A stretch of DNA of 64,000 nucleotides from NCBI GenBank assembly GCA_005223185.1, contig NJBN01000014.1, positions 1 through 64,000 of the forward strand, given 5' to 3'. This document shows positions 1-9,603 of this stretch, one piece after another (position 1 is the stretch's first letter; every line of letters starts with the position of its first letter). The notes under the pieces are model-generated. The model worked only from the letters and a program-made list of their open reading frames with translations, did no database searches and was not told the DNA's origin. The translations under genes and the position numbers were made by a program. Source of the stretch: a candidate division LCP-89 bacterium B3_LCP. GTDB lineage: Bacteria; Electryoneota; B3-LCP.

Positions 1-374
1 CCCTCATCTGGGATATCGAAATAACGGCAAAACACCATTATTATCGTTTAACGAATTCAAAGAACAAAACGAGAAAAAGGTCGCTTAATCTGATAAAAAA
101 CTGTCCGGTAAGCTATTGACTTTTACATATATTTACACCTAAACAACTAATCCCTAAACCCTAATCCCTGAAACCATCTTCTTGACAACGACACATCTGT
201 CAAAGGCGACAATTATGACTGACAACCTAAACCACCTGAAAATCAATCACATAACCCCCCAAAACGACAGATTTGACGCAATTTCAGATTTCGTGCGTGG
301 GAGTCAAAAATTTTGTCGCTTTCGTGCTGTAGAATCAAATCACCTGCGACGCATCTGTCGCCAACCGGAAATGT
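1..374. other. Left-edge intergenic stretch, no gene seen
   Basis: I see no convincing gene here. The only open frame (182-376, plus) has a composition unlike a protein and no ribosome-binding site. There is a short CCCTAA-type run near 141-175 and imperfect repeats around the words GCGACGCATCTGTCGC (348-363), neither of which I can interpret. Confidence 0.5.
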
Positions 375-404
375 AAAAAAAGCGCCCCCGTAAGGGAGCG
401 CTTT
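374..404 (-). terminator. Rho-independent terminator of the M14 carboxypeptidase gene
   Basis: On the minus strand a GC-rich hairpin (arms AAAGCGC at 379-385 and GCGCTTT at 398-404, extended inward by CCC/GGG, 4-base loop) is followed by seven T residues. It sits about 37 bases downstream of the stop codon at 441. Confidence 0.85.
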
Positions 405-440
405 GCCAGTTTCTTGCATCTTGCATCATGCAACTTGCAC

Positions 441-3377
441 CTACTTCATCAGCACCATTTTCCCCGATGAAGTAAATTCACCAGCTTCCATTCTATACAA
501 ATAGATGCCCGATGCCAGGTGCGATGCATCGAAAGTGACGTCGTGAATACCTGCATCGCGGCTGCCATTCACCAGTGTACTAACTAAGCGACCGCTTATA
601 TCATAAACGTTCAAGATTACCCTGCTCGCTTCAGGCAGAGCAAAGCTGATCGTAGTTAGTGGGTTGAAGGGATTTGGGTAAGTACCCAATACTTCAAACT
701 GTGCTGGCATACTGTTGTCAACCTGAGTCATAGCAATGTCTTCGAATGGATTGGGCGCATTTAGCGGCAGGTTGGCTTCGAAGTCAAAGTCCAGATTGAC
801 CGGGCCGTCTTTCACCCAGGAGAAAGCGTCGGTATGCCAGACATCGTATTCGGGGTGCCAGCCTGAGTAAATGCGGAAGTCGTAGTTACCGCCGGGCCAG
901 CTATCGGGCACCGGGTACCAAGCGTCCGGGCGATTGATCTGCCAGCCGGGCTGGTAGTTGGTGATCTCACGCAGGATCAATGTGGTGGTATCGGTACTTT
1001 CGTAGATTTTGTCGATCCAGATGTCGTAATCCAGCGCTACCGGTTCCTGGTTTTCACCCCAGATGCCGTAGAACAGATCCCCTCCCGATGCAGGTATAGG
1101 AGAACCTGACACATAGTTGACTTCTACTATCATCGCAGGTGTGCTGGTGGCAGTGGTGAACAGCACGGCGATACCGGGTTCCAGCGGCGGTACGTGGGAG
1201 TCCAAATCACCATCGTAGAGCAATTGCAGACCGATAGTTTCCTCCAGATTCTCTATTCCGACTGTAATTACGTTCGGATCGGAGATCTGGTTGTACTGGA
1301 AGAGAATCTGTCCGTCACCGGTCGTTGTGGGGTAATACGCCGGATCGAAGAAGATGACTTCGAAGGTTTCCAGAGCATTAGTAGGCAGGTACTGTCTGAC
1401 GCTGTCAAATTCGACGATGAAGTAGTTTTCAGCGCTGTCATAGTAGTATGCCACTTGACCAACGTCCTGCGGAGACAGGTCTTCCCAGAAGGGTGCTATC
1501 ATTGCTGGGGGACCATCAGCATCGGGGATAGCCGAATTTGAGTAATCGGTATCGGTAGTCATCCCCATAGCGATCCAGCCATTGCCACAGACTGAGATCT
1601 CATTATATGTCTGACCATAGTACTGGAAAGTGAAAGGCAGTGATACCGGTATGGTCTGATCGTCCTGGGTATAATTTATGAGCGTTCCAGGACCACCATA
1701 GGTGGGATCAACCTCAACCCAGTTGAATTCCGGTCCCGCTTCGTCAAAGTTGTCGTACGCCATGTAACCGTACGCATCCGGTCCCATGGGCTGGTACAGA
1801 GGATCACCTACCATCAACGTGAATTGAGCCGTATCGGAGAAACCTTCGTTACAGGTCCATATCAAGCCGAAGTTTACGCTGTGTTCCAGCGGACAGCTTG
1901 CAGAAACGGACATTTCATAAGGCATAGTCGATGACGCTGCCACACCGGGATCCATGTTCGGGTAGGATGCATTACCAACGGTGATATTGATGTAGGGATC
2001 GACGGCGATTAATTCGGCGGATATGCCGGTGCCTGTTTCCCAGCCGTTATTGCGCAATGTCGGAGTGAACAGTACTGATTCACCTGGATCCAATCCAGCG
2101 TTACCGTTGCCGCCTATTGTATCGTCAATTATACCATCAAGGTAGGCTAAATTGACTGCCGTAGGCATGTAATTCTCAACCTGTTCGATCAGGAACAAGC
2201 AGGCAGGCATATTCTCCCCGACCAGAAATGGAATCTGAGATGGATCTGGCCAGAAACTCGAACCGATCTCAAACACCCATGCTAACGATTTCGGTTTCTC
2301 CACCTGCTCACCGTATTGCCAGTCATTAGCGTCACCGTTGACCTGATAGAGTATCTCCCAGCATGTGCCATAAGTGTACCCATTCCACTGCTGCATGGTC
2401 TGAGAAAGCGCCTGGAAGGTGGCGTTATCTGGAGTATAACCCCATGGTGCATCGGGAATAGACCATGAATACAGCATCAGGTTTGAATAGGAATGGAAGT
2501 TCAGCACAATGCCAAATTGATGCGCATTACAGAACTGCCTCACGACTTCTGTTTCAGGTTCTGAAAAAGGAGCCGTCCCTCGGTAAGTTTCAGAACCGGG
2601 ACTCCCTGATGAACCGATGTTGTTATAACCCCAGTTGAATCCCCAGTTTCGGTTTAAATCTACGCCATAACTGCCACCGCCATTATCGCGGCGGTTCTTG
2701 CGCCACATTCCCCCTCCTCCGGGGCTCTGCTGTTCGTTATAGACGTACCCATCAGGATTGAAGATCGGCATAACCCATATTTCACGCGTATCCACCAAAT
2801 CGGTGATATAGGGATCGATCCCGTAATCATCGGTAAGGCGGTCTATAATTCCTAAAGCCATTTCAACGGTGATGGCTTCCCTCGCATGAATCATGGAGTT
2901 GAAGAAGATTTCAGGCTCATCTTCATCGATCTCCGGATTGTCTGATATTTTGATGACGTGCATCTCCCGTCCTTCGATTGTCGTACCAATCGAAAACGGT
3001 TCAGTGGTGATATTCGGATGATCAGCGTGAATCTGAACCAGTTCTTGGATCGCTTCCGACCAGGTGTGATATCCTCCCATCGGATCAGCCTGGAGACGCG
3101 CTGAGTAATAGCGCTCCAAATCACTATTTAGAACTTCAGCTCTATATCCTAAAGCACGAATCTTCGCCAAATCCTGAGGATGACAGACCACATCCACGTA
3201 TTGACCCTTTACTCCGTCAGCGATGTCAAGCCCTAATTTTAACAGGGGAATGACCTTCACATCAGCATTGACGTCAACTCGCACCAACATATAAGGGGCT
3301 TCTTCCGCGAACAACCCATTTGCAGATATGCCCAGTGCGATGATGCTGATTATAAACAGTACCGTTAAACGTCTCAT
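441..3377 (-). CDS. Secreted M14 zinc carboxypeptidase with C-terminal T9SS sorting domain
   Basis: 978-residue exported metallocarboxypeptidase that should remove C-terminal residues from peptides outside the cell. Residues 1-24 are a signal peptide; about 28-95 look like an M14 propeptide; about 100-410 are the peptidase domain. Zinc ligands are visible as H164 and E167 in the HARE motif and H295 in NFHSYS, with E370 (WVFEIG) as the catalytic glutamate and R243 in DLNRNW as a likely substrate-binding arginine. The middle holds Ig-like and CARDB-like beta domains. The last 80 residues, beginning YPNPFNP and ending GKMVLMK, are a type IX secretion sorting domain. Start: ATG at 3377 with AAGGAG seven bases upstream and a good promoter at 3433-3461. 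It is chromosomal, left of the island boundary at 3640. Confidence 0.93.
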   Translation of the reverse strand: MRRLTVLFIISIIALGISANGLFAEEAPYMLVRVDVNADVKVIPLLKLGLDIADGVKGQYVDVVCHPQDLAKIRALGYRAEVLNSDLERYYSARLQADPMGGYHTWSEAIQELVQIHADHPNITTEPFSIGTTIEGREMHVIKISDNPEIDEDEPEIFFNSMIHAREAITVEMALGIIDRLTDDYGIDPYITDLVDTREIWVMPIFNPDGYVYNEQQSPGGGGMWRKNRRDNGGGSYGVDLNRNWGFNWGYNNIGSSGSPGSETYRGTAPFSEPETEVVRQFCNAHQFGIVLNFHSYSNLMLYSWSIPDAPWGYTPDNATFQALSQTMQQWNGYTYGTCWEILYQVNGDANDWQYGEQVEKPKSLAWVFEIGSSFWPDPSQIPFLVGENMPACLFLIEQVENYMPTAVNLAYLDGIIDDTIGGNGNAGLDPGESVLFTPTLRNNGWETGTGISAELIAVDPYINITVGNASYPNMDPGVAASSTMPYEMSVSASCPLEHSVNFGLIWTCNEGFSDTAQFTLMVGDPLYQPMGPDAYGYMAYDNFDEAGPEFNWVEVDPTYGGPGTLINYTQDDQTIPVSLPFTFQYYGQTYNEISVCGNGWIAMGMTTDTDYSNSAIPDADGPPAMIAPFWEDLSPQDVGQVAYYYDSAENYFIVEFDSVRQYLPTNALETFEVIFFDPAYYPTTTGDGQILFQYNQISDPNVITVGIENLEETIGLQLLYDGDLDSHVPPLEPGIAVLFTTATSTPAMIVEVNYVSGSPIPASGGDLFYGIWGENQEPVALDYDIWIDKIYESTDTTTLILREITNYQPGWQINRPDAWYPVPDSWPGGNYDFRIYSGWHPEYDVWHTDAFSWVKDGPVNLDFDFEANLPLNAPNPFEDIAMTQVDNSMPAQFEVLGTYPNPFNPLTTISFALPEASRVILNVYDISGRLVSTLVNGSRDAGIHDVTFDASHLASGIYLYRMEAGEFTSSGKMVLMK

Positions 3378-3432
3378 AGCAACTCCTTCATTGTTTTTAT
3401 GACGTGATTATCCAATTTAGTTTGATTACTTT

Positions 3433-3461
3433 AATATAATAAATTTTTAGCAGAAAGTCAA
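3433..3461 (-). promoter_or_regulatory. Sigma70-type promoter for the M14 carboxypeptidase
   Basis: On the minus strand TTGACT (3456-3461) is separated by 17 bases from TATATT (3433-3438). The predicted transcript starts about 50 bases before the ATG at 3377. Confidence 0.6.
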
Positions 3462-3540
3462 GAGGAGTTTTTTTCTTGGGCAAAGTGGGATGAGAATGAA
3501 GAAGCGTCATTCTGGCGTTGCCTGTTCCGCTCCTGTGGGA

Positions 3541-3582
3541 TGACCTGACGTTAAAATGTATACAATTAGAACTGTCAGGTCA
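3541..3582. repeat. 9-bp perfect inverted repeat near the island boundary
   Basis: TGACCTGAC at 3541-3549 and GTCAGGTCA at 3574-3582 are perfect inverted copies 24 bases apart, on the chromosomal side just outside the left attachment repeat. The loop is AT-rich with no T-tract, so it is not an obvious terminator. Function unknown. Confidence 0.5.
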
Positions 3583-3639
3583 CATCCGTCGGTTGGCGGA
3601 CCGACAATACCCCGAAGGCAAAGCCTGACAACCCCTTTT

Positions 3640-3691
3640 TTGTACCCCCGCCGGGACTCGAACCCGGGCAACTGGCTCCGGAGGCCAGTGC
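3640..3691 (-). repeat. Left attachment repeat: truncated copy of tRNA-Arg(CCG) 3' end
   Basis: These 52 bases are identical to 53644-53695, the 3' part of the intact tRNA-Arg(CCG) gene (nucleotides 25-73 plus three flanking bases), in the same orientation. Identity stops abruptly at 3692, inside the D-stem, so no tRNA can form here. This is the layout expected of the distal attachment site left when an element integrates into a tRNA 3' end. The island lies to the right of this copy. Confidence 0.88.
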
Positions 3692-3724
3692 ACTTATGCG
3701 GAAATTTGCCCTAAAACGTACCAT

Positions 3725-3744
3725 GTGCAAGGTTTTTGCAAGGT
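3725..3744 (+). repeat. 20-bp repeat, left copy (possible integrase arm site)
   Basis: GTGCAAGGTTTTTGCAAGGT is found here and identically at 53530-53549, so one copy lies near each end of the island in the same orientation. Each copy itself contains TGCAAGGT twice. Paired short repeats just inside attachment sites fit arm-type binding sites of a tyrosine integrase; that role is inferred. Confidence 0.6.
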
Positions 3745-4030
3745 AGTTAAAACAAGAGGCTGGATTCAATAATATAAGTCCGGCTTTTTATTTTTAAGCG
3801 ATAGATATTCCAAGGCTAATTATTTAATTGAATTCTTTTTACACGCGAAGGGGGTCAATTGGCCCACCCGCGGGGGTATTTTATATGCATAGTAACGATA
3901 ATTGGTGCCTCTTAGTTTCACCATGAATACAGAAAAAGATCAATTGGAAATTATATACAAAAGGGGTGAGCCGGAGGGGGCAAATCTGTTTAAGTTTGAA
4001 AAAAAGTGCTGAACACAAGATAATATATTT

Positions 4031-4082
4031 GCTCGTTGGGCTCATAATCCAAAGGTCGAAGGTTCAAATCCTTCCCCCGCTA
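4031..4082 (+). pseudogene. Truncated tRNA-Met (initiator-like) 3' fragment
   Basis: The stretch matches a bacterial initiator tRNA from the D-arm onward: anticodon loop CTCATAA (anticodon CAT), T-stem GAAGG/CCTTC around TTCAAAT, and 3' acceptor CCCCGCT plus discriminator A. The 5' third is missing: the bases before 4031 are AT-rich and unrelated. The anticodon stem has a G-T pair at its loop end. A terminator hairpin follows at once. It looks like an old attachment-site scar, with the former element lying to its left. Confidence 0.75.
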
Positions 4083-4091
4083 CTATAAAAT

Positions 4092-4128
4092 AAACAGGGA
4101 CTTAGAAGCAATTCTGAGTCCCTGTTTT
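4092..4128 (+). terminator. Terminator hairpin after the tRNA-Met fragment
   Basis: AAACAGGGACT (4092-4102) pairs perfectly with AGTCCCTGTTT (4117-4127) around a 14-base loop, followed by a short T-run. It lies ten bases past the tRNA-fMet fragment, as the natural terminator of an intact tRNA gene would. Confidence 0.7.
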
Positions 4129-4307
4129 AATGCCCTAAAAACATTTTTCAACCCTATTTCCAACCTCCAGAGGTGATTTTCCGCAAGAAAAATACCTGAA
4201 TGTCTCTCAAATTACCAGTGTTGACCTTGGCTATTGATTAATCTATCCCAATCTATTTTGCATGATTTCGACATAGAACAGTTTCATCTCTTATCATTTA
4301 CATCGGG

Positions 4308-4360
4308 TGTGACAAAATCGGGAATCCTCCTGGCAGTGTCGTCCTGAGCGTTCAGGATGA
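4308..4360. repeat. Intergenic palindromic repeat of the 'CATCCTGAGCG' type
   Basis: The segment contains GTCCTGAGCG TTCAGGATGA, with TCCTGA (4342-4347) inverted as TCAGGA (4352-4357). Such short dispersed repeats are common between genes in many uncultured phyla and give spurious translations containing PERS. Only one copy is visible in this window. Confidence 0.4.
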
Positions 4361-4735
4361 ACTGTTGAATCAGGAACGCTAGAGATAGTATTTATCAAGT
4401 AAAATTTCATCAGCGCTCTGCCGGAGAAAATTTTCCTACATCTATTCTTGATATGATACGAAGATAGGCTATCTCGGGCGATCCAATGACACTTATTATA
4501 CCACATGACCCCCAGTAGGTAGACCTTATGCGTGGATATGACGATTTTCAGGGGAAATGCGTTGTTTTTGCGCATGTAAAGAATTTGTAATGAGAGACTA
4601 TTTTCAGCAGGTCGGGATCAGCAAATAATAAATGAAGAGGATTAAAAGTGCAGTCTGACTTGTTACTGGGATAAAGGATTTCCCTCACTAATTTTCGATA
4701 GAAAATACTATAATTTAATTCCAATTAGGAGAGAT

Positions 4736-6091
4736 TTGGGTACGATTCTACTGAACGAAGGAATCGCGATCGTTCGCGTATTGAAAGGGTGGCAGATAAT
4801 TTTCCTGATTTTCAGCCTGTTTCATGTAGCATTACCTCAATCCAGGGTTGGCGAGAACAACAATCAGCCAATCGAAATCCTGGCAGTTTCACTGAAGGTT
4901 CTGCAATCCAAACTCCAGCAACAGGAGCTCATCCGGCATCTTCCTGAAGATCTGGTGAAAGTTGCAGGACTAAACCGTCTTGTGGGTTATGTTGTGGACG
5001 AAGGGAATCACGATCTGATCATCATCGGCCTGAGGCGGTCAGGGTGGTCGCCGGTTTACCTTGAGGATTTCGTGGTTTCCCTGAGGAACGCTGAGATGAA
5101 ATATGCCGAACAGCAGGGTCATATCTATTACTATTCGCACCCCGGTTGTTCCATTGATCCGAACCCGGACACTCTTCGGAGACTCAAGGAAATTGCTCAA
5201 CAAATCAACGATACTCAGACCACCGAAGGAATCAACCAGTTCATCGAAAAATGGTTCAGTGTAAGTAAGGAATTACAAACCGTTCGCGTGCTAGGTATAC
5301 CCTTCCATACTCGATTTGCCAAGGTAATGTTGCAAGCAGATTATGACATGAAGAGCCTTGTGAACGGAACTGATTGCCCGGGTGTGCCGGGATTTAAGAG
5401 CTTAATCAATATCAGATTCGACGAGATTCAACAGGCAGTCAGGAACAGTCAGCCCATCCAGGTATCTTTTGTAGGTATGAACCGCTTCTGGTTTTACCCC
5501 GGTGAAAACCACTATCTTGCAGGGGATGGCGTCTGTTTAATCCAGAGTTGCCCGGTAACCTTACTGACCGAGGCAGCATACATCGCTGCGAGCGGTCAGG
5601 TGACCTATACCGGCAGTAAGGATTCCGCCGCACTCGAATTCACAGAGTCCTTCACCCGATGCTATGATCAGATCGCGGAATGTCTCCCGATTTACCGCGA
5701 GTTGGAAAACCTATTTCGCTGGGTTGCCCTGGCTAACATGATCGAACATAAAAAGTCGCGCCGGGAAGCAGGATTGGATCTGGATTTTCTGCTGAATGAT
5801 TTCCCGGTGATGGAAACGCGGGTTGCCGAAAGACCGGAAGGTCAGCCTGCAGTGAAAGAGTTCAAATATAAACGTGAAGTTCCCGGAGGCTATGAGATAG
5901 TTCAGTTCTGGTCGCCGAGTTGTGGGGGAGTTGGCATTGACATCAGAGGGAACGATGAGGATTTCAGCCGACTTCCAGCCGAAAGTAGCCATCGGATCAG
6001 GCAGTCTGTTGTGATGGATCGGCCTTCACGGAAGTATCTCACCTGGCCGGTGCAAATTCCCGCCTCAGACTGGCCTTTACTGAAGCAATGA
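4736..6091 (+). CDS. Secreted DUF1598-like protein
   Basis: 451 residues, exported (hydrophobic run at about 21-35). The body matches what I remember of planctomycete-type DUF1598 proteins: a GYVVDE strand, LEDFVVSLRN, GCSIDPNPDTLRRL, TRFAKVMLQADYDMKSL, then NRFWFYPGE and a helical tail. Biochemical role unknown. The same motifs occur twice in the large protein at 17629-21180, so the two are paralogues on the same island. Start: TTG at 4736 with AGGAG five bases upstream; an in-frame TTG at 4781 would give a tidier signal peptide but has no ribosome-binding site. It is the first island gene, separate from the minus-strand block. Confidence 0.7.
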   Translation: MGTILLNEGIAIVRVLKGWQIIFLIFSLFHVALPQSRVGENNNQPIEILAVSLKVLQSKLQQQELIRHLPEDLVKVAGLNRLVGYVVDEGNHDLIIIGLRRSGWSPVYLEDFVVSLRNAEMKYAEQQGHIYYYSHPGCSIDPNPDTLRRLKEIAQQINDTQTTEGINQFIEKWFSVSKELQTVRVLGIPFHTRFAKVMLQADYDMKSLVNGTDCPGVPGFKSLINIRFDEIQQAVRNSQPIQVSFVGMNRFWFYPGENHYLAGDGVCLIQSCPVTLLTEAAYIAASGQVTYTGSKDSAALEFTESFTRCYDQIAECLPIYRELENLFRWVALANMIEHKKSRREAGLDLDFLLNDFPVMETRVAERPEGQPAVKEFKYKREVPGGYEIVQFWSPSCGGVGIDIRGNDEDFSRLPAESSHRIRQSVVMDRPSRKYLTWPVQIPASDWPLLKQ

Positions 6092-6242
6092 CCGACTGAA
6101 TAAGCCGCATGGCAATTTCACAAATAATCACTTGACTTTTAATCGTACGGCTTTAATTTATGGCTATATTCAAGGGTCTAATAATATGTTGACAATATCC
6201 CCTGCGCGTAGTTAGAACCGTATCATTAACCGGAGTTACGAA

Positions 6243-7028
6243 ATGAATGCCATAAAATTTACGTTTGTCACTATAATCATTATTTCTATTATACTTACCG
6301 GTTGTGATGGACCGCAGGGGCCCACCGGCGAGGTCGGTCCCCAGGGAGCTCAAGGACCCTCCGATATTTTTATAACGGGGACCATAAAGACAGCCACCAA
6401 TTGGAATGCAGTTGGAAACGTGTTTATTACCACCAGTAATACGCAGTCGGTGCCGGAGGTCAGTCTCAATGGTATCTCTATACCGATGCAGTTGGGCGAA
6501 ATCGGATTTCTCTTCACGCACGATGATTTCCCTGTGACCGCGGGAGATACGGTACAACTGGTTGTAGATTACATTGATATGAATAGCAACCCCAGCATAG
6601 CCGGCACAGAGGCAATACTTCCAGACTCTTTCGGCATTGCCTTACCAAATCCTGCTAATGAGGTCATCCTGGTAGTGGGTGACAGTCTCACAATAAACTG
6701 GAGTCCTTCTCCAGGAGTTGACACTTATTCGCTCGAATTCATGTTGGAATACAGCTACTTAGACACCTTGGGATCACAGGAATATTTCCAGTACGGTCTG
6801 GATACAACCCTAATTGATACGGTGATTAATTTTACTTCGGATATACTCTTTCCCGATGCGGCTAGCATTGATTCCGTGTTGGTGAGCAGCGGCCACTTCG
6901 ACGTATGGGCGGTGGCAGGACCAGTCCTTGAAGGGGACGAGAGCAACATCACCGGCGAGGGTGAAGGCTTCTTCTACGCATGGACCTTCGGGAGCCACCT
7001 CGAGCTCACCGTTCAGGATCCCCCGTAG
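6243..7028 (+). CDS. Lipoprotein with short collagen-like repeat
   Basis: 261 residues. A lipoprotein signal peptide ends in the lipobox LTGC (Cys about 21), so the mature protein should be lipid-anchored. Directly after it come six collagen-like triplets (GPQ GPT GEV GPQ GAQ GPS), a stalk often seen next to the lipidated Cys in surface proteins. The rest (about 40-261) is beta-rich, with a possible fibronectin/Ig-like segment near LPNPANEVILV; I do not recognise the family. Start ATG at 6243 with CGGAG upstream; a TTGACA box at 6189-6194 lacks a clear -10 partner. It converges on the minus-strand block and shares the terminator at 7052-7088. Confidence 0.75.
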   Translation: MNAIKFTFVTIIIISIILTGCDGPQGPTGEVGPQGAQGPSDIFITGTIKTATNWNAVGNVFITTSNTQSVPEVSLNGISIPMQLGEIGFLFTHDDFPVTAGDTVQLVVDYIDMNSNPSIAGTEAILPDSFGIALPNPANEVILVVGDSLTINWSPSPGVDTYSLEFMLEYSYLDTLGSQEYFQYGLDTTLIDTVINFTSDILFPDAASIDSVLVSSGHFDVWAVAGPVLEGDESNITGEGEGFFYAWTFGSHLELTVQDPP

Positions 7029-7051
7029 ATACAACTGAAAAACACAACACA

Positions 7052-7088
7052 GATAACCCCAAAGTCCGGAGATGACTTTGGGGTTATC
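7052..7088. terminator. Bidirectional terminator between convergent genes
   Basis: A perfect 15-bp stem (GATAACCCCAAAGTC at 7052-7066 with its complement at 7074-7088) and a 7-base loop lie between the plus-strand lipoprotein gene and the end of the long minus-strand block. This is the main visible transcription stop for the 44-kb cargo block. Confidence 0.85.
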
Positions 7089-7121
7089 CTTTAGATACGC
7101 GCTTAGGCCAGAATAAAATCT

Positions 7122-9584
7122 CTAAGGGGCCTCCGTGTGAACATTCCCATTAGCATCGGTTTTGATCAGTAAAATGTCGCTCTTTCCAGCTCCATAGGAA
7201 TGTGTGAATCCCACGATGATATACCCACCGTCGCTGGTCTGCTGAACACTCCAGCCATCTTCTGCTTCGTCTCCACCGAAGGTTTTACACCACTGCTCAT
7301 TACCTGAAATGTCGGTACTGATCAAATAAATATCACCAATTAAGGTACCATAAGACTTGGTATTACCCACGATGATATACCCACCGTTGCTGGTCTGCTG
7401 AACACTGTAGCCCTCTTCTTCCATGTCCCAACCGAAGGTTTTGCACCATTGCTCATTTCCTGAAACGTCGGTACTGATCAAATAAATATCACCATTAATA
7501 GTATCATAAGACCTAGTATTACCCACTATTATATAACCGCCATCACTGGTCTGTTGAACGCAGTTACTCTCATCCCTTTCGCTTCCACCAAAGGTTCGAT
7601 GCCATAGTACGATACCTGAGATGTCGGTCCTTATTAAGTAAGCGTCTGTATCACCCGCGCCAAAAGATTCGGTATGTCCTGCGATAATATACCCGCCGTC
7701 ACTGGTTTGCTGAACGCTTAAGCCCATATCATCACTACTTCCACCAAAGGTTCGACTCCATTGCTCTGTTCCTGAACAGTTGGTCTTGATAAGATAAACG
7801 TCAGATCCTCCATCGCCATAAGACCAGGTAGTCCCCGTTATAATATACCCGCCATCGCTGGTCTGCTGAACGCTATTGCCCATATCATAACTGCTTCCTC
7901 CGAAAGCACGGCTCCATTGTTCAGTACCTGATGCATCGGTTTTGATTAAATATACGTCTTTATCACCTGCGCCATAAGATGCGGTACGTCCAACAATGAT
8001 ATATCCGCCATCGCTGGTCTGCTGAACACAGAAACCAAAATCCCTACAATTTCCACCGAAAGTTCGGCTCCATTGCACTGTGCCTGAAGCATTAGTTTTG
8101 ATTAAATAGACATCACCACTTCGCGATCCAGTGACAATATACCCTCTATCGCTGGTTTGTTTAACACACCAGCCCGCATCATTACCACTCCCCCCAAAAG
8201 TTTTAATCCACGTATTCGATTTGTTTATTTCTGGTTCTGCAATCTGTTCTTGTTCCTCATTCCCCACCTCCACATCAAATCCAATCGTCCTTACAACATC
8301 GCCGGTTCCTTTCAGTCTCGGTTTCCTCATGTCCCCAGAAACAACACCTCCGGGTATAACCTCAATATCGCGAATCTCCAAATTCATGTTCAATTGGGCG
8401 AACATTCGGTTTACTCCTGCTTCCTTAAAAGTTACTTCCATTTCGATGGCATGTGCGGTCGCTTCTGAGTGGACACCGTGTTCCAAGCCTGCGGCAACGG
8501 GGTTTTCCAGGAGGTTGTAGGGTCCCTTGATCTGATAGGTGTGAGTGTCATATTCTTTGCCGAGCATCTTTCCCGGGTGAGAGGCGCTCTGCAACTCCCC
8601 GGCGAGCTTCTGTAAACCGGAGACAAGGTTACTGGTAGGATGATCCAAAGAGAGACTTTCCAACCATTGGTAACGGATGGCATCTGTTTCAAATGGTGTG
8701 GTATCCCGCCATTGAGGTGATTCAACCGGGAAATAGGTTTTCCACCGGACGCTCACTGGATCGGGGACAATCGAATTCTGCGGGGTGATCAAACAAATAG
8801 AGGGATAAAAAGACCAGGTGCGGCTGCTCTTATCGCCGATTCGAATGTGAGGATAAGGGCGGGAACTCGGCCATTTGGCACCAAATGGCCCCTGTTCATG
8901 ATAAGCCTGATAGACCTTCTGGGCTGCCTCAGCATCATCGTATCCCTCCGGCAAGAAGCGAAACTCGAATCGGGCAGGCTCATTGGGCTTGATAAATGCT
9001 GGAGCAATAACTTCAACAGTTAAGATCTTATCTTCGACAAATTTGCCATTTTTGTCATACAGCTTAACGCGATGGGATCCAGAATAATAAATACGTTGAT
9101 CTTGTGGTGTTTGCATAGTCTCTAGGGCAGCAGGATCAATCAGATGGACGAATTCTATATGATCTATATTTTCCGTTAGTTGATATGTGACTGATTGCCC
9201 TGTGATTTGGTCTATTCCCTCTATGCATATATCACTGGCGCCACCATCTGAAAACCTATCCTGAACCAGGATAAAACCCTGCATCTGATTGCCATCTACC
9301 GATGTGATCGTACCTGACCGATATTTCCGATCATTTGATGTAATCGGTTGAGTTCGAAATTCAATCGAGCTTAAATTGGACAATGGAACAGTCTGTTCCC
9401 CCATCGGATTGGCTGGAGGGAAGAAAGTCAATCCGGTGGTGTTACTGCCGACATTAATAGAAAGATCACCAAGAATTACTGCTTTCTTTTCCGCGGTGAT
9501 GATGATGGCGGTTTGGGAAAAAGCGTTTATGCTTATGAGCAAACCCAGATTCAACCAGACTGTTATTTTCATTATTACATTCAT
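7122..9584 (-). CDS. Secreted protein with seven-copy 52-residue repeat (predicted beta-propeller)
   Basis: 820 residues with an N-terminal signal peptide (about 1-24). Residues 25-150 are beta-rich, with GSITSVDG-like strands; 150-440 is a unique region I do not recognise. From about 458 to the end there are seven tandem repeats of about 52 residues with the pattern W.RTFGG...D.G.SVQQTSDGGYIIVG...YG.GD.DVYLIKTD.SG. Only the first is shortened. Seven such units suggest a closed seven-bladed propeller used for binding. Unlike the chromosomal secreted proteins, it has no T9SS tail. It is the last gene of the minus-strand block, 19 bases after its neighbour. The start has little Shine-Dalgarno support. 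Confidence 0.75.
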   Translation of the reverse strand: MNVIMKITVWLNLGLLISINAFSQTAIIITAEKKAVILGDLSINVGSNTTGLTFFPPANPMGEQTVPLSNLSSIEFRTQPITSNDRKYRSGTITSVDGNQMQGFILVQDRFSDGGASDICIEGIDQITGQSVTYQLTENIDHIEFVHLIDPAALETMQTPQDQRIYYSGSHRVKLYDKNGKFVEDKILTVEVIAPAFIKPNEPARFEFRFLPEGYDDAEAAQKVYQAYHEQGPFGAKWPSSRPYPHIRIGDKSSRTWSFYPSICLITPQNSIVPDPVSVRWKTYFPVESPQWRDTTPFETDAIRYQWLESLSLDHPTSNLVSGLQKLAGELQSASHPGKMLGKEYDTHTYQIKGPYNLLENPVAAGLEHGVHSEATAHAIEMEVTFKEAGVNRMFAQLNMNLEIRDIEVIPGGVVSGDMRKPRLKGTGDVVRTIGFDVEVGNEEQEQIAEPEINKSNTWIKTFGGSGNDAGWCVKQTSDRGYIVTGSRSGDVYLIKTNASGTVQWSRTFGGNCRDFGFCVQQTSDGGYIIVGRTASYGAGDKDVYLIKTDASGTEQWSRAFGGSSYDMGNSVQQTSDGGYIITGTTWSYGDGGSDVYLIKTNCSGTEQWSRTFGGSSDDMGLSVQQTSDGGYIIAGHTESFGAGDTDAYLIRTDISGIVLWHRTFGGSERDESNCVQQTSDGGYIIVGNTRSYDTINGDIYLISTDVSGNEQWCKTFGWDMEEEGYSVQQTSNGGYIIVGNTKSYGTLIGDIYLISTDISGNEQWCKTFGGDEAEDGWSVQQTSDGGYIIVGFTHSYGAGKSDILLIKTDANGNVHTEAP

Positions 9585-9603
9585 ATATCATTTAAACGTT
9601 TAA

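Larger units (their letters stand above)
3692..4735. other. Gene-free left end of the island
   Basis: There is no supportable protein gene between the left attachment repeat and the first cargo gene. The stretch holds the 20-bp repeat shared with the right end (3725-3744), a tRNA-fMet-like fragment (4031-4082) with its terminator, and an intergenic palindromic repeat (about 4308-4360). A 29-codon frame at 3923-4012 has no recognisable product. A lone TATAAT at 4709-4714 sits 21 bases before the gene at 4736, without a good -35 box. Confidence 0.55.

Noticed and set aside
141-175. Telomere-like CCCTAA words
   Set aside because: A single short imperfect run; no biological meaning expected in a bacterial chromosome.
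3575-3769. 64-residue minus frame over the left attachment repeat
   Set aside because: It translates the truncated tRNA-Arg and flanks; no ribosome-binding site.
4294-4575. 93-residue minus frame with HPERSGRHCQED
   Set aside because: The peptide is the typical product of an intergenic palindromic repeat, not a gene.
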